A DNA stretch of 64,000 bases from Mangifera indica. Lineage: Eukaryota > Streptophyta > Magnoliopsida > Sapindales > Anacardiaceae. Of this stretch, positions 34,160-46,333 are shown in pieces (positions within the stretch are counted from its first letter, which is position 1; each line of letters opens with the position of its first letter). A program made the position numbers and the translations under genes. The notes under the pieces were generated by a model, which ran no database searches, was not told the origin of the DNA, and saw only the letters and a list, made by a program, of their open reading frames with translations. The stretch lies in the NCBI RefSeq assembly GCF_011075055.1, contig NW_025401147.1:62001-126000 (forward strand). The letters are read 5' to 3'.

Positions 34160-37100
34160 TCTACATATCTTTCAGGCGAAGCAAAGTTGTTAACATCCCT
34201 AGACCTTTAGTTGAAAAGTGAGTAAAATATTCAGCAGAGCTTTCAATGAAATCGGATTCTGATACATGGGTGACATCTAATATGATATAGTGGCTATGAT
34301 GTAAGGGTTCATTAGTCGGTAATTTAAGAGTAAAATATTTCTTTCTTTCTATCAATTAGGAAGAAAACATGTCACACTACAGATTCTTCACGACTCTGTT
34401 TCGATGACTCCAGTCAAAGAAGTTTCAATAGTTTATTCCTAAAACTTTAAAATTTCTAAAACTACTTGAATCTAATCCTACCACTTGAGATATTAGAATC
34501 TACGTAACACATAAACAGAAACGCAAAAAAGGAAACATGAAAATGCATTTTCTTGAAAATATGGGAAATGGAAACATAAGAAAACTTATAAATATGAAAA
34601 ATATAAAGTTTTTTTTTTAATAAATACCAAATTTTTTATAACAAAAATATATAAACTTGTATAATATAAAAATAAATAATTAAAAAATAAAGAAAAAGAC
34701 TACTATAAAATTGAATCATAAAACCTATTTAAATTATTTTTGTGTACACATATATAGATATTTAAGAAGAAAGCAATAATACACACCAATTTATATAACA
34801 TGACGGAGAGGAGATGAGTAATACATCGGAGGGTGGAGAGGTGATAAATTCAATATAAGATTTAGAAATATTTCAAGTTTGAAAATATAATAGATGTGTA
34901 TTTAATCGATTTAACAATTTTTTTAAAATATAAAATAAACGTTTCGTACAAGTTTTGGAAAGTTTCGAAAATGGAAACATTTCCGAAACGTGGAAACATG
35001 CCCCATTGTGAGTTTCCATCCTTCCTAGATTAGAATAGATATATACTTGGAATCTGTTCTCATATCTCAAGTGGGTAGGATTCGATTCTAAGTAGTTTGA
35101 GTTAGAATTCAAGGTCAAATCAAACAAGTAAGGATTGAGTTTGTTTTCAGGCTAGAAATAAATATATTCATGCACTACATATGAATAGAGTTTTCCCATT
35201 ATCATAGGCATGTTAAGATAAGATGAGGATGAATGTATTGCAAGATAAACAAGTTTTGGTTGGAAAGAAGAAGAGAAGGAACCATAATGACTAGATTCAT
35301 TGCCATTAAATTTCCTCGGTTCTTTCTGTGTTTTGTTGCCTCAGTCACCTTGTCTTTTACTGAAGAAAACATATTCAGCCTGAGCCTGCCATCTTTGACT
35401 CTGCTTCAATTTTATGCAATCGCTGTATTTAATATATTCCATAACGAAAGAAATTAAATTTGTTCATCTTTGTGAGAGATATTGACTTTCATTCAAAGAG
35501 GTATACGGTGAAAAATGGCTTTCATTCACGTTAAAATCTGTAAATAAATTAAAAAATTATGAATTTAGTCCTTATCCAGCTTAACCAGTGAAGTTGAGAG
35601 TGTATTTCCTTCTAGGAATTCATAACTTCCATCTTTGAAAAAGAAAGTGACATTGAGCAATAGGGGTGGATGCGAGTTGAACCGACTCAGAACAAGAATC
35701 TGTTCTAACTCAGCTTGAATTTTGAACAACCAGCTAGAGAGTGAGCTTGGTACGATCGATTAACAATGAGTTTGCCGAAGAAGTTGTCAGAAAACCTCTT
35801 CATAATCATCCATTCTTAGCTTAATGGGCTGGAAGGGTAAATTTGAGTGGCTTAAAGAAGCTTAGTTGGGTTACCCTGTGTGTGAACACATTGTAGAAAG
35901 AGATACTGAAATTGACTTGTAGTTTTGTCTGCCGTGATATCACTCTTGGTACAGTAAAAAAAATTTTCTCGTAACTACTCTGTAAATCTTCCTATGAATT
36001 AGGAAGAAAACTTGTAACACCATGGATTCTTCACGTCGCTCTAGGGATGGTTGAGTCAAAAGAAGTTTCAATAATTTATATCTAAAACTTCAAATTTTCA
36101 AATAAAGAATTATTTGTGACTCCTCATACTTATTTAATACCTCAACATTATTAAAATTTAACGAGTTGAAAAACTTCTACTACGATTTTAATGTGAAATA
36201 TGAGACTTATATCTTACATTGTAAAATATAGGTTTTTGATAGAATTTAGATGGCTTGTCTTTCTCGATATCAATTACTAGCTTTAGGATATTGTTCCCCA
36301 AGGGATGCACCATTTGGTATCAAATCCCAAAGTGTCATATAAACCCACATCATAAGCATATTTGAGATCGAATTGGAGCCACTTTGACATCTTAACCCCT
36401 TTTAAACTAAATTTCTCAATTTATCTTTGGCCCTTTGGAATAGATTTATCACCTCCTTGCCCTGGGTTTGATGATTTCTGAACATGTGATTTGATTGAGA
36501 AATCAATCTTTGTGATTAAATAAAATATATAGAATTGAAGGAATACAACATAATGGGAATGTATCAGTCGGTTACTTGAAGGATGCAATGTTTAGAAACA
36601 TACTTAACAGTACCTCTAACGTCTTGAAACATCAAATCTTTATGGATGACAAATTTCAGAACTTTAAAGACTATTCACCAATTTGGTTGGATCAATCTTA
36701 ATATGAGTTGTAGCCTTGTCTGCATTATCAGCAGAGAAGTCACACCAGGAGAGTAAATAACGTGTAAGTTTGTGACTTTCCCTTTATTGCTAGCAAGTAA
36801 TTGATAGGTTCCAGCCAAGACAGATTCGATCAAATCAAGAATTCAGGAAAGAAACTAGGCAAGGGTTGCAGATTTGTATATAGTGTGGTTCAGTTGCAAA
36901 GAACAATGTATATGAATGTAGTAGTAATGTAATCACACTCAATGAATGAATACAATATTCTTATTACATGAATTTGGATTGATACAAGTAGACGCCGGCA
37001 GTTCAAGGCACCAGTCCTCCCAGTTCTCATTCCACAGTTATTTGCAGCTTGACACCATAACTTGGATGGATAGATATAAAGATATAAGATAAATTGAGAT

Positions 37101-37338
37101 GAAACAACATTTTATTGACTTGTATACAAACAGTATCATGATCTACACACAAAACAAACTAAAACCAATATTGCCTTGCTGCTAGTTAGCTCCAGCATAT
37201 TTGCAATAAACAATCACTATGCAATTCAGCTGCTTATTCTGCAAGATACACACACTGTATACCAAATATGCAAGATTATATTCAATTCTTCACAAGTTGT
37301 GAAACCATCGTTGCTTGAATTCTGGGTAGAATTCAAGA
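34160..37338. other. intergenic DNA and 3' flank of AAA gene 3
   Basis: Collinear with 10800-13570 and 18983-19416. The uninterrupted GCAAAGAACAATG at about 36896-36908 is the empty site of copia element 2. No gene recognised. Confidence 0.65.
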
Positions 37339-38886
37339 TCAGTTCTCCACGCCTTTATCTTCCTGGTTGATGAAACCATTCTCTTTCACAGACTTAGTTG
37401 ATGTTTCGTCACCCCTCATATCCTTCTTAGCAGAGCAAGTACACTTGTCCCCCTCCTTCTCTTTCTCGGCCTTTGAGCGCACCTCTTCCTCAGCCTTTTT
37501 TATCGCTTCCTTCTTCGCCAACTTGAGAGCTTTAATCAGATTCTTCAGACAAGTCTCAGCATCATCTTCATCAGACTTCGGCATCAAATGCTCTGCTACA
37601 TCTGCAGGTATCATATTGGTTTCTGCCAACCGACTGCTAACTTCTGCAAACAATTCATGTGAGTCAATATCTAAATAATTCTTAGCTAGAACCTTGAATG
37701 CATCGAAGCAACAGTAGGACATTTCAATATGCCTGTCCATCCTTCCTCTCCTGATAAGTGCTGGATCAAGCTTGTCCACATAATTAGTAGTGAACACAAT
37801 GATTCTTTCTCCCCCACAAGCTGACCAAAGGCCATCAATGCAATTCAGAAGCCCAGATAAAGTGACCTTGCTTACTTTGTTCTCACCTTCCTCTTTCATC
37901 TTCTTTTCAATGGGACTTTGCTCTTCTTTATCCTCATCTTTCCCCTTTTTCTTCTCGCGCTGACCAGTAAGATCAAGCGAGCAATCAATGTCCTCTATAA
38001 CTATGACAGATTTATTTGTTGTCTCGATCAAAAGATTTTTCAACTCTGAGTTGTCCATGACTGTGGTAAGCTCAAGATCATAGACATCATAGTTTAAAAA
38101 ATTAGCGATCGCAGAAATCATGGTGGATTTGCCAGTTCCTGGAGGACCATAAAGAAGATACCCTCTCTTCCAAGGCTTCCCGATTTTTGTGTAGTACTCT
38201 TTCCCATCACTGTACTTCTTGAGGTCATTCTTGATCTCTTCCTTCTTCTTTCTCTCCATTGCCAATGAATCAAATGTTGCAGGATGCTCAAAAGGTACAT
38301 GACTCCACTTTGATTGTCTCCAGCCATACCAATTCTTGCTAGGATTATTACTGAATAGCTTTCGAATGCGGTTCCTCACTGCAACATCCTTTCCACCGGC
38401 AAGCACATGCTGAACATAAGTCCCTGTGATGAGTTCTTGATGACGTTTATGGAATCTGAGCTTGAAATACCTCTTATCGTCGTCGCTTCCATACCAAGAA
38501 ATTGATTGTGTTTTGGAAGGGGCCTTATGACGCAATTCCCACCAGACTTTGACCCCTTTAAACATATCTGTTACCTCTTCTCTTTCCTCCATGCTGAGAA
38601 TTAAAGACTTGCTATCTTGCACAACATCAGCCTTAAATCTTTTTGCACACAAAGTGGCTCTGGTACTGAGATAGTTTCTTATGTCAGTGAAGGCTTCATT
38701 ACGCTTGAGAAATTTACCAGAGTATTCATGAAATGTAATTTCAATGTAAGGATTAAAAAAGCGAATCAATTTGTGGATAAATCTTTCAACATAGAGCCAA
38801 ATTTCATAAGGGAAGTAGGTTCTAAACATAGCTGTTGCAGCTACAACTGAGGTTAGAGTAACCCAGAACTCCCCCATGGTTACCAT
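37339..38886 (-). CDS. AAA-ATPase gene 3, BCS1-like, intact
   Basis: A 515-residue, single-exon protein with the same architecture as the gene at 19417-20964: N-terminal hydrophobic segment, AAA_assoc region, Walker A at 247-255, Walker B at 294-301, sensor 1 at 366-368, arginine pair at 379-380 and a charged C-terminal tail. I count about 17 differences over 515 residues, none at a catalytic position. Several fall between the AAA_assoc region and the P-loop (for example Ile to Arg in KLxFHK), and the tail differs at a few sites. Upstream DNA from 38945 on matches AAA gene 1 rather than gene 2, so the two intact paralogs share coding sequence but have different distal upstream regions. Confidence 0.95.
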   Translation of the reverse strand: MVTMGEFWVTLTSVVAATAMFRTYFPYEIWLYVERFIHKLIRFFNPYIEITFHEYSGKFLKRNEAFTDIRNYLSTRATLCAKRFKADVVQDSKSLILSMEEREEVTDMFKGVKVWWELRHKAPSKTQSISWYGSDDDKRYFKLRFHKRHQELITGTYVQHVLAGGKDVAVRNRIRKLFSNNPSKNWYGWRQSKWSHVPFEHPATFDSLAMERKKKEEIKNDLKKYSDGKEYYTKIGKPWKRGYLLYGPPGTGKSTMISAIANFLNYDVYDLELTTVMDNSELKNLLIETTNKSVIVIEDIDCSLDLTGQREKKKGKDEDKEEQSPIEKKMKEEGENKVSKVTLSGLLNCIDGLWSACGGERIIVFTTNYVDKLDPALIRRGRMDRHIEMSYCCFDAFKVLAKNYLDIDSHELFAEVSSRLAETNMIPADVAEHLMPKSDEDDAETCLKNLIKALKLAKKEAIKKAEEEVRSKAEKEKEGDKCTCSAKKDMRGDETSTKSVKENGFINQEDKGVEN

Positions 38887-38927
38887 TTTGCTCTATTTTC
38901 TCTCTTTCAGAACTTGCATGTCTACTG

Positions 38928-38935
38928 TTATATAG
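38928..38935 (-). promoter_or_regulatory. TATA box of AAA gene 3
   Basis: CTATATAA on the minus strand, 42 bases upstream of the ATG. Confidence 0.6.
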
Positions 38936-38944
38936 AGCCCTGTT

Positions 38945-40553
38945 ACTTTTATTCCACCGAGCATGAAAATCTACGGTTGGCCACGCGTGACAGAAAGTTG
39001 ACTAGGAACCTGTTGCTGTTAAATATCTAGCAGAAAATAGGATCAGATCAAGGGCACATGTGTAACACCCGAAAACTACATAAACATACATGTTATGCAT
39101 GGCGGATTTTTCCACCACATGTTTTTGAATTTAGCCAAATGGTAATGTAAAGGCATTAAATGCCTCAGAAACTTGGCTTGGAAGAAAGCCACTTTTGTTG
39201 ACTGGAGGGGTGACAAATTCCCTATCAATACCCCCCTCCTCTCCTCATGAATATACACACTTCTGCATCCGCGATTTGCTTCTTGTCTCTTCACTCTTGC
39301 CTCTTTCTTCTTCTTTCGTAGCTTTGGCTTAATGAGATAATAATTCTCCTTTTGCAATTCACTCATTTTGTTATTTATTTCGTCATATTTATAACACAAC
39401 ATAATTTATAAATTTCTTAACCAAATAGTCTTAAATACATAGTTTTTTTTCTTAAACCTCAAAACATTATAACAAAAATAATTATCCTCAATAAAAAACA
39501 TACACTCAAATAGATACAACTTTTTTTTCAATCTCCTTAACTGCCCACTTTTTACTCATTTCTCAATTGTTAAATAGTCACTTACACTCCATGTCAAAAT
39601 TTACTCTACAAAAAGTTGGATAACGAGAAAATAAGTTGTCAACTCGATAAGTAAAAACTAAATGAAAATATGCACGCAAGTACTGACAAAAAAGGTCAAA
39701 TGAAATAAGATATTTAAATATATAAAACAATATATAAATACCAAAATATATCTAAATTTTTCATGTATCAATCTCAAGTCAAAAATATCATATATAAATC
39801 TTGAATAAAAAAAATTATATATCAATCTTAAGTAAAGAAACAACATATAAAAATCTCAAGTCAAAAATATTTTTCAGACTCATGTCACGTAATGTTACTT
39901 GTACTCCTGGTGACCCAGTCAAAATTTCAAAATCAAATATCACGTGTAATCTTGGTGACCCAACTAGAATTTCAAAATCAGATATCTCTCTGATTAAGAG
40001 AAAAATTTTACACAACTCTTATATGTTTCAAGCTACCATGCAAAATCTACTCAGATTCCTTAATGAAAGAAATTATATGAACAACACTGCTTCACTATTT
40101 TAATCTCTTTCTCAACAATTCTTCTCTTTCTAAAATTAATACTCAAAATTTGTCTTTTTGTTTTAAAAGAAAATATTTTCTCTCTCCTTTTTCTTTTCAA
40201 CGTAAACTTTAAAATAAAATCACATTTATCTTCAATTTAATGACAAATAAAATATCTTCTTTCTTCGTGGCAAACTTGACGCTTATCCTTGCTTTTAACT
40301 AATAAAATGTTTTCCAAATTTGAACTTACGTTATCCCCTAAAAATTTAAATCTTTTCTTATAATAACATCTATCTTATTTAAATAATACTAATGACAATA
40401 ATAATAATCATAATAATAATAACAATTAAATAATGGATATTCTAATATGCACAAGAAAACAACTCATCATGGGAATCTACTGCTTAAACTTAAAGGTAAT
40501 TATCGATTTGTTACTTGTTTACGTATGTCACCGATCAAAGATATGGATAAAAT
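38945..40553. other. upstream DNA of AAA gene 3
   Basis: Matches 5570-7455 as far as about 39925, and in diverged form 22681-23393 as far as about 40280. It contains the solo LTR at 39091-39396. The rest is AT-rich with no gene recognised. Confidence 0.6.
39091..39396. mobile_element. solo LTR, 306 bp, second copy
   Basis: Starts TGTTAT and ends ATAACA. The right duplication CAACA is intact (39397-39401); the left one has lost three bases. Same insertion as at 5711-6015, carried along by duplication. Confidence 0.85.
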
Positions 40554-40779
40554 TGTAACACCCCTATATAAATCCACATTGACAGAACACGAGAGGTATT
40601 GGACATGTATGAGTATTTCACATTTGGTAGGAAAGCTAAGACAATATTGTTTAAATAACCTATGAGTACTTAAGTTGTCAAAACCCATTTTGGAATGTAA
40701 ACACCAAAAGCAAAACAAATTTTGTTTAAAATAAACAATATCTTAACAATAAGTAAAACTATTGGATCAGGATGTTACA
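40554..40779. mobile_element. solo TRIM LTR, 226 bp
   Basis: Starts TGTAACA and ends TGTTACA, flanked by AAAAT on both sides (40549-40553 and 40780-40784). Inside, the order of words (CCACATTGACA, GAGAGGTATTGG, TTAAATAACCTATGAG, CAATATCTTAACA, ATTGGATCAGGATGTTACA) is that of the TRIM LTRs at 46085-48623, with heavy divergence. Confidence 0.75.
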
Positions 40780-40815
40780 AAAATCCTTTTGGTTTGATTC
40801 GCTTGGACTTCCTTA

Positions 40816-41456
40816 TGATAGGTTCCTGGAAATATGGTCACCTGGAAGCGAAGCTGTTGCCTGATGCTTGTGCCCGTTCTCACAATCTCCAGATTCCAGC
40901 CACAACAGTCAACCCACCGAGAAGACAGAAGACAGTTTCAAGATTATAGAAATTGTAAACTGATAATATTTTACACTGTAAATGTAATGAACTGAAGTTG
41001 TATTCACTAATTTCTAGAAATAAGGATAACATTGTTCATGCAAAAGCACTGTAGCTTGCTATATTTACACTAAAATGGTAATAAAACAAAAGAGAGCTAC
41101 AATTGAAAAATAACTAAACTCCAGTTTCCCTGCCAGCATTTGAGAGGCTGTTACTCTCCCCAGAATCCGATACTTCCAATATGTTTTCGCCTTTTTCCTC
41201 CTTTCCCTTGCTTCTTATGCTTCCTTTTCCCCTGCAGCAAATCTTCCAGTCTTCAGCACTGGGGGCCTCTGTAGTTCCCATGATTTGTCTCCGGCAGGCT
41301 GCATGCTCCCCCGGCTGTTCATTAATGGCTGCATTCTCCTCAATTGTTTGCTGTTGTACACTTGTCGCTTCCAGGATGCTAACACTTGTCTCCCCTGCTA
41401 ATTTCCCTGCTCTTCGTCTTCTATTGTTCTTCCTTACACACACGTTGGCCCTAACA
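40816..41456. mobile_element. solo LTR, 641 bp, with 5-bp target duplication
   Basis: Starts TGATAGG, ends CCTAACA, and is flanked by CCTTA (40811-40815 and 41457-41461). The flanks rejoin into the intergenic motif found uninterrupted near 53840, 8430 and elsewhere. It is less AT-rich than its surroundings. Open frames inside (41114-41443 minus, 41181-41549 plus) are probably incidental. No internal domain is present. Confidence 0.7.
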
Positions 41457-42078
41457 CCTTATCAGGTTGGTTGGATCAATCTTAACATAAATTGCAGCCC
41501 AGTATGCATATACAATCAGCAGAAAGTCCACAACATAAAAATAACCTAAAAGCTGAACACTAAGAAAGAAATCATTGTAGTATACTTCATCACTTAATCT
41601 CATTGTGAATCTGTTAACTTCCCCTTTTCCATCCTGTCAGTAATTTGCAACTAGAAACTATCACATGCATAGATAGATTTAAGATAAAGTCAGAATGAAT
41701 ACAGTATAATCAAACCCTCAACATTTTATTGACTTATAGACAAACAACATCATGATTTACTCACAATACAAACTCAAACCAATATTGCCTTGCTGCTAAT
41801 CAGCTCTGGCATATTGACAACGAACAATCACTGCTAATCATCATAATTTCACCCAAATTATATACAAATAAAATCTAATAGCTACCTAGCTGCTAATCAG
41901 CTGGAGCTAGCATTCAGTAGCAACAATCACTATGCAACTCAGGTGCTTATTCTGCGAGATATACAATACATTTACATCATTTTTCATTGCCACACTATGC
42001 ACAGAATTTACAAGATCATATCCCAGTCTTCACAAGTTTCAAAACCATTGTTGCTTGAAATATGGGTAGCAGTAAAGA
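41457..42078. other. 3' flank of AAA pseudogene 4
   Basis: Contains the recurring intergenic motif (41464) and 3'-flank words shared with the other AAA copies, such as GCTGCTAATCAGCT. No gene recognised. Confidence 0.5.
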
Positions 42079-43512
42079 TTATATCTCCCCTACTTTATTT
42101 TCCTTGATGATGATACCATTCCATTTCACAGACTTAGCTGGAGTTTCATCAAGCTCCCCAATCTCCTTAGCAGAGTCAGCAAACTTGTCCTGCTTCTCTT
42201 TCTCTGTCTTTGAGCGTGTTTCTTCCTCAGACTTCTTTATGGCTTCCTCCTTCACTGCCTTAAGAGCTTCAATCAGATTCTTCAAACAAGTCTCTGCATC
42301 ATCGTCATCAGACTTTGACATCAAATTCCCAGCAACATCAGCTGGAGTCATATTGATTTCAGACAACAGACTACTAACTTCTGCAAACACCTCATGTGAG
42401 TCAATATCTAAGTTATTTTTAGCCAATACCTTAAATGCTTCAAAACCACAATAGGACATTTCAATATAGTTGTCCATCCTTCCTCTCCTGATAAGTGCTG
42501 GATGAAGCTTGTCCACATAACTAGTTTTGAACACAATGATTCTTTCCGCCCCACAATCTGACCAGAGGCCATCAATGAAATTCAAAAGCCCTGATAAAGT
42601 AACCTTACTTTCTGTGCTTTCTTTCTCTTCTTTCAACACTTCTTCAAAAGGAATCAATTCCTCTTCATCAGCAGCTTTCTTCTTTCTCTTCTCGCACTGA
42701 CCAGTAAGACTAATAGAGCGATCAATGTCCTCTATAACTATGACGAATTTATTTGTTGTCTCAATCAAAAGATTTTTCAACTCTGAGTTGGTCATAAAGA
42801 AGATACCCTCTCTTCCAAGGCTTTCCGATTTTTGCATAGTACTCTTTCCCCTCACTGTACTTCTTGAGGTCTTTCTTGATCTCTTCCTTCTTCTTTCTTT
42901 CCATTGCCAATGAATCGAAAGTTGCAGGATGATCAAAAGGTACATGGCTCCACTTGTACTCTTGCAATTATATAGCTTTTCGCAGGCGTTTCTTCAGTGA
43001 AACAGCCTTTCCTTCATCAAACACATGCTTAACATAAGACCCTGTGATGAGTTCTCAATGTCTTTTATGGAATTTAAGCATGTAATACCTCTTTACATCC
43101 AATCCAACCATGCATAATGAGAAACTGATTGCATTGCGAGAGGGCTATTATGATTCAGTACCCACCGAACTTTGACCCCTTTAAACTCATCTTGTACCTC
43201 TTGTTTTACCTCCATGCGAAGAATTAAAGACTGGCTATCTTCCATAACATCAGCGTCAAATCTTGTAGCATGCAATGAGGCAGTTGCACTGAGATAGTTT
43301 TGTATGACAGAGAAGGCTTCACTAGGCTTCAGATTTATACCAGAGTATTCATAAAACTTAATTTCAATGTAAGGATTCAGAAAGCCAAACAATTTGTCAC
43401 GATATCTTTCAACATAAGGCAAAAGGGGTGAAGGGAAGTAGTTCCCAAAAGAAGCTGGTGCAATATTTGCACCAGCTATAACTGAGCTTAGAGCAACCCA
43501 CAACTCACCCAT
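42079..43512 (-). pseudogene. AAA-ATPase pseudogene 4, P-loop deleted
   Basis: Full-length homology to the AAA genes, but broken. The usual first ATG is TTG here, leaving the ATG at 43512. The N-terminal frame stays open to 43093. The middle (about 42960-43090) has frame changes and a TGA near 43054. A deletion then joins GYLLY directly to the NSELKNLL region, removing about 35 residues with all of Walker A and shifting the frame. Walker B is present (VIVIEDID), but sensor 1 TTN has become KTS. The C-terminal half is open to 42079. It cannot bind ATP normally, and the lesions are independent. Confidence 0.9.
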
Positions 43513-44001
43513 TGACAAAATTTTGCTATGGCCTAATGCTCTTTCAGAACCTGCACGTCTCCTGTTATATGGAGCCTTGTTGATCTGTATAAGTAGGGAA
43601 AAGTCGCCGCTATAGCCATTTCTTTTAGTGTAAGTGACCTTTCAAAGTGAAATTAAAGAAGTATTAGGTGGAAAGAACAACAAAGAAACCACAAAGACTA
43701 GATTTATGGAGATTCTTTTTCCTATTTGCTGGCTCTTTTTTGCTGTCCATTCATCCTGTCCTTCATTGAAGAGTGTAAATGTTGGTTAAGTTAGGAAAGG
43801 TTGCCACCATTACCCTTTTTTTTTAGGTGATCTTTCAATGTGAAATCAAATGAGGAATAGGTGGAAAGAACAAAATAGAAACCAAAAGACTAAATTTATG
43901 GTGATTCATTTTCCTAGATTCTGGATTTTCCTTTTGCTGTTCATTCACCCTGTCACTCCTCTGAGCTAGTCTTGGTTCATCTCACGGTTTTACCCTTAAA
44001 A
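43513..44001. other. upstream DNA of AAA pseudogene 4 with internal repeat
   Basis: A stretch of about 130 bp at 43625-43760 is repeated in diverged form at 43828-43955; both copies carry a TTAGGTGGAAAGAACAA-like core. No gene. Confidence 0.6.
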
Positions 44002-44386
44002 TGTTGGCAAACTAGAATATTGAAGTTGTAGTTCATTTACTGTTTTTGGTTAAGCATTTTGTATTTGATTAAGTCACTTTAGTTGGAGTAAGTAAATATG
44101 TGTGGCTTACCTTAAACTAAGGAACTTTTGCATATAAAGTATGGTCATTGGTATGGCTTCTTTGTACTTGTCTTCTTGTATAAGTATCCTTAATTAATGA
44201 AGAAAAAACACTTCCGAAAATTTTATCTTTCTTCAACTCTCTTTCTTTCACCTTTAAGCTAAAAACTTGCTCCCCTGTTTCCTGAATCTTGCTGTAACGT
44301 TGCTGCCTAGTTTTCTGGAAATTTGCTGAAATCTTGCATATTCAAAATTCAGTAAGTTATGTTTTCAGTCTGCTTTAAATTGAACA
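44002..44386 (+). repeat. 5' LTR of copia element 4
   Basis: 385 bp, TGTTGG...AACA, directly followed by TGGTATCAGAGC. Confidence 0.95.
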
Positions 44387-44480
44387 TGGTATCAGAGCTT
44401 TGAGATCTGAAAGGGTGTATAAACTTGACCAAAAAATTAATAAATCAGTCTTAAAAAACCATTTACTCAGTTATTACTCC

Positions 44481-46084
44481 ATGGCATTCTTGTCTTCTTC
44501 TATGTCACCACCAATATACAATGGTGAGAACTATCACATATGGGCAGTAAAAATGAAGGCATTCTTGAGGGGTTTAGGATTGTGGCAGTATGTCGAGGAG
44601 GAGAAACAACCTTCTTCTTTGGGGCCAAATCCAACTTTGAACCAAATTAGAATGCATGAAGAAGAGATGACCAAGAGTCCTAGAACCTTGTCTATGATCC
44701 ATCAAGCAGTAACTGATGCTGTTTTCACAAAAATTGTCTCATGTGAAACAGCCAAAGAAGCTTGGGACAAGTTGAAGGAAGACTCTTTAGGAAATGAGAG
44801 GTCAAGACAAATGAATGTCTTGAACCTAAGGAGAGAGTTTGAAGTGCTGAAGATGAAGAAGCTGAAACAGTTAAAGAATATGCAGACCGAGTGCTCAAAG
44901 TGGTGAATCAAATTAGGCTAATGGGAGAGACCCTTTCTGATCAAAGGGTTGTGGAAAAAATACTTATCACTGCTCCAGAGAGATATGAAGCTAAGATCTC
45001 TTCACTGAAAGACTCCAAAGACTTCTTTGAACTCACCTTATCTGAGGTGTTGAATGCCTTGAAAGCTCAAGACCAAAGAAGGGCATTAAGGCAGGAAGAT
45101 TCAACTGAGCAAGCCTTGAGTATGAGAGTTCAAGATAAAAGCTGGAGTGATTATGGTAGCAAGAAACAATCTTTTGGCAGAAGAGATGAAAAAAAAGATA
45201 AGAACAAGTCACAAATTGACAAGAAAGGAAAACTTACTTTGTGTCCTTACTATAAAAGAAAATGTCATTCTCCTAACAATTGCTGGTTTAGGCCAAATGT
45301 AAGATGCAGGCTGTGTAATCAGCAAGGACACATTGATAAAGTGTGTAGAAACAAGCCATCAAGCCAAGGTTAGAATACTCAGCAAGCTCAAATTGCTGAA
45401 AATCAAGAAGTCTCAAATGAAAGTTTGTTTGTGGCTTCATGTCATGTTTTACAGAAAAATCAAGTACCTACAGCCTGGTTGATTGACAGTGGCTGTTCAA
45501 GCCATATGACACATGATGATTCACTTTTCACCAATCTTGACTCTGCTTTCTGCTCCAAAGTCAGAATAGGAAATGGAGATTTGCTGGAGGTCAAAGGCAA
45601 AGGATCAGTCCTAGTCAAGACACCAAAAGGTACCAAACTCATACATGATGTACTTTATGTTCCAAACATAAGTCACAATTTGCTGAGTGTTGGTCAAATG
45701 ATGCAAAATGGATATTCTCTCAACTTTGAGAATCATACATGCTTTATTTTTTATAAGAATGGTCTTGAGGTCATGTCAGTGGGTATGAAAGACAATAATT
45801 TTGCTATCAAATGGCAATTTTCAGAAGCTAATTCAGCAAACACAGTTGTTGATGAATCAAAATTGTGGCATAGTAGACTAGGACACTTCAATTTTTCTGC
45901 TTTGAAAAGTATGCATGATGATGAACTAGTTCTGAATTTACCTACCATAATTGACCCCAAAAGTTGTGTGAAGTATGTCAATTTAAGAAGCAAGCTAGGC
46001 TGCCTTTTACAAAAAGTAATTGGAGAGCAAATGAAAAACTTCAGCTGCTGCATTTTGATTTGTGTGGTCCTATGGATACCTTAT
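44481..46084 (+). pseudogene. copia element 4 gag-pol, 5' part, with frame lesions
   Basis: From the ATG at 44481 gag is open until a one-base deletion near 44853 shifts the frame. The next segment ends at a TAG (45371-45373) after the zinc knuckle and continues in the same frame through protease (DSGCSSHMT near 45487) and the integrase head. A two-base insertion near 45965 shifts it again. At 46084 the TRIM array begins inside the first part of the integrase core. Three independent lesions plus the insertion leave it inactive. Confidence 0.88.
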
Positions 46085-46333
46085 TGTGATACCCTTAGGC
46101 GAATCCCACATCGACAAAGCACGGGAGAGATGTTGGGTCTGTGTGTGCTCTGTCTATGGATCCCACATTGGTTAGTGGTGGGAGAATTGGGTTGGTTAAA
46201 TAGCTTGTGAGCTCCTTAACTGTTAAGATGCGTTTTGGGTTGCAAAGCCCAAAAGCAAACTCATGATGGACTGTGTGTCCAAAGTGGACAATATCTTGAC
46301 AGTGGGTCGGGTTATTGGACCAGGGATGTTACA
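46085..46333 (+). repeat. TRIM LTR 1 (long form)
   Basis: 249 bp, TGTGATACCC...GATGTTACA; the primer-binding site follows at 46336-46347. Confidence 0.9.

Larger units (their letters stand above)
30861..38944. repeat. large duplicated block, copy with AAA gene 3
   Basis: Collinear with 7471-21024, without copia element 2. Differences are scattered substitutions and small indels. Confidence 0.85.

Noticed and set aside
41114..41549. Open frames of 109 (minus) and 122 (plus) codons in a less AT-rich stretch
   Set aside because: Both fall in a 641-bp solo LTR with TG...CA ends and CCTTA duplication, and the minus-strand one has no ATG at its start (GTG).
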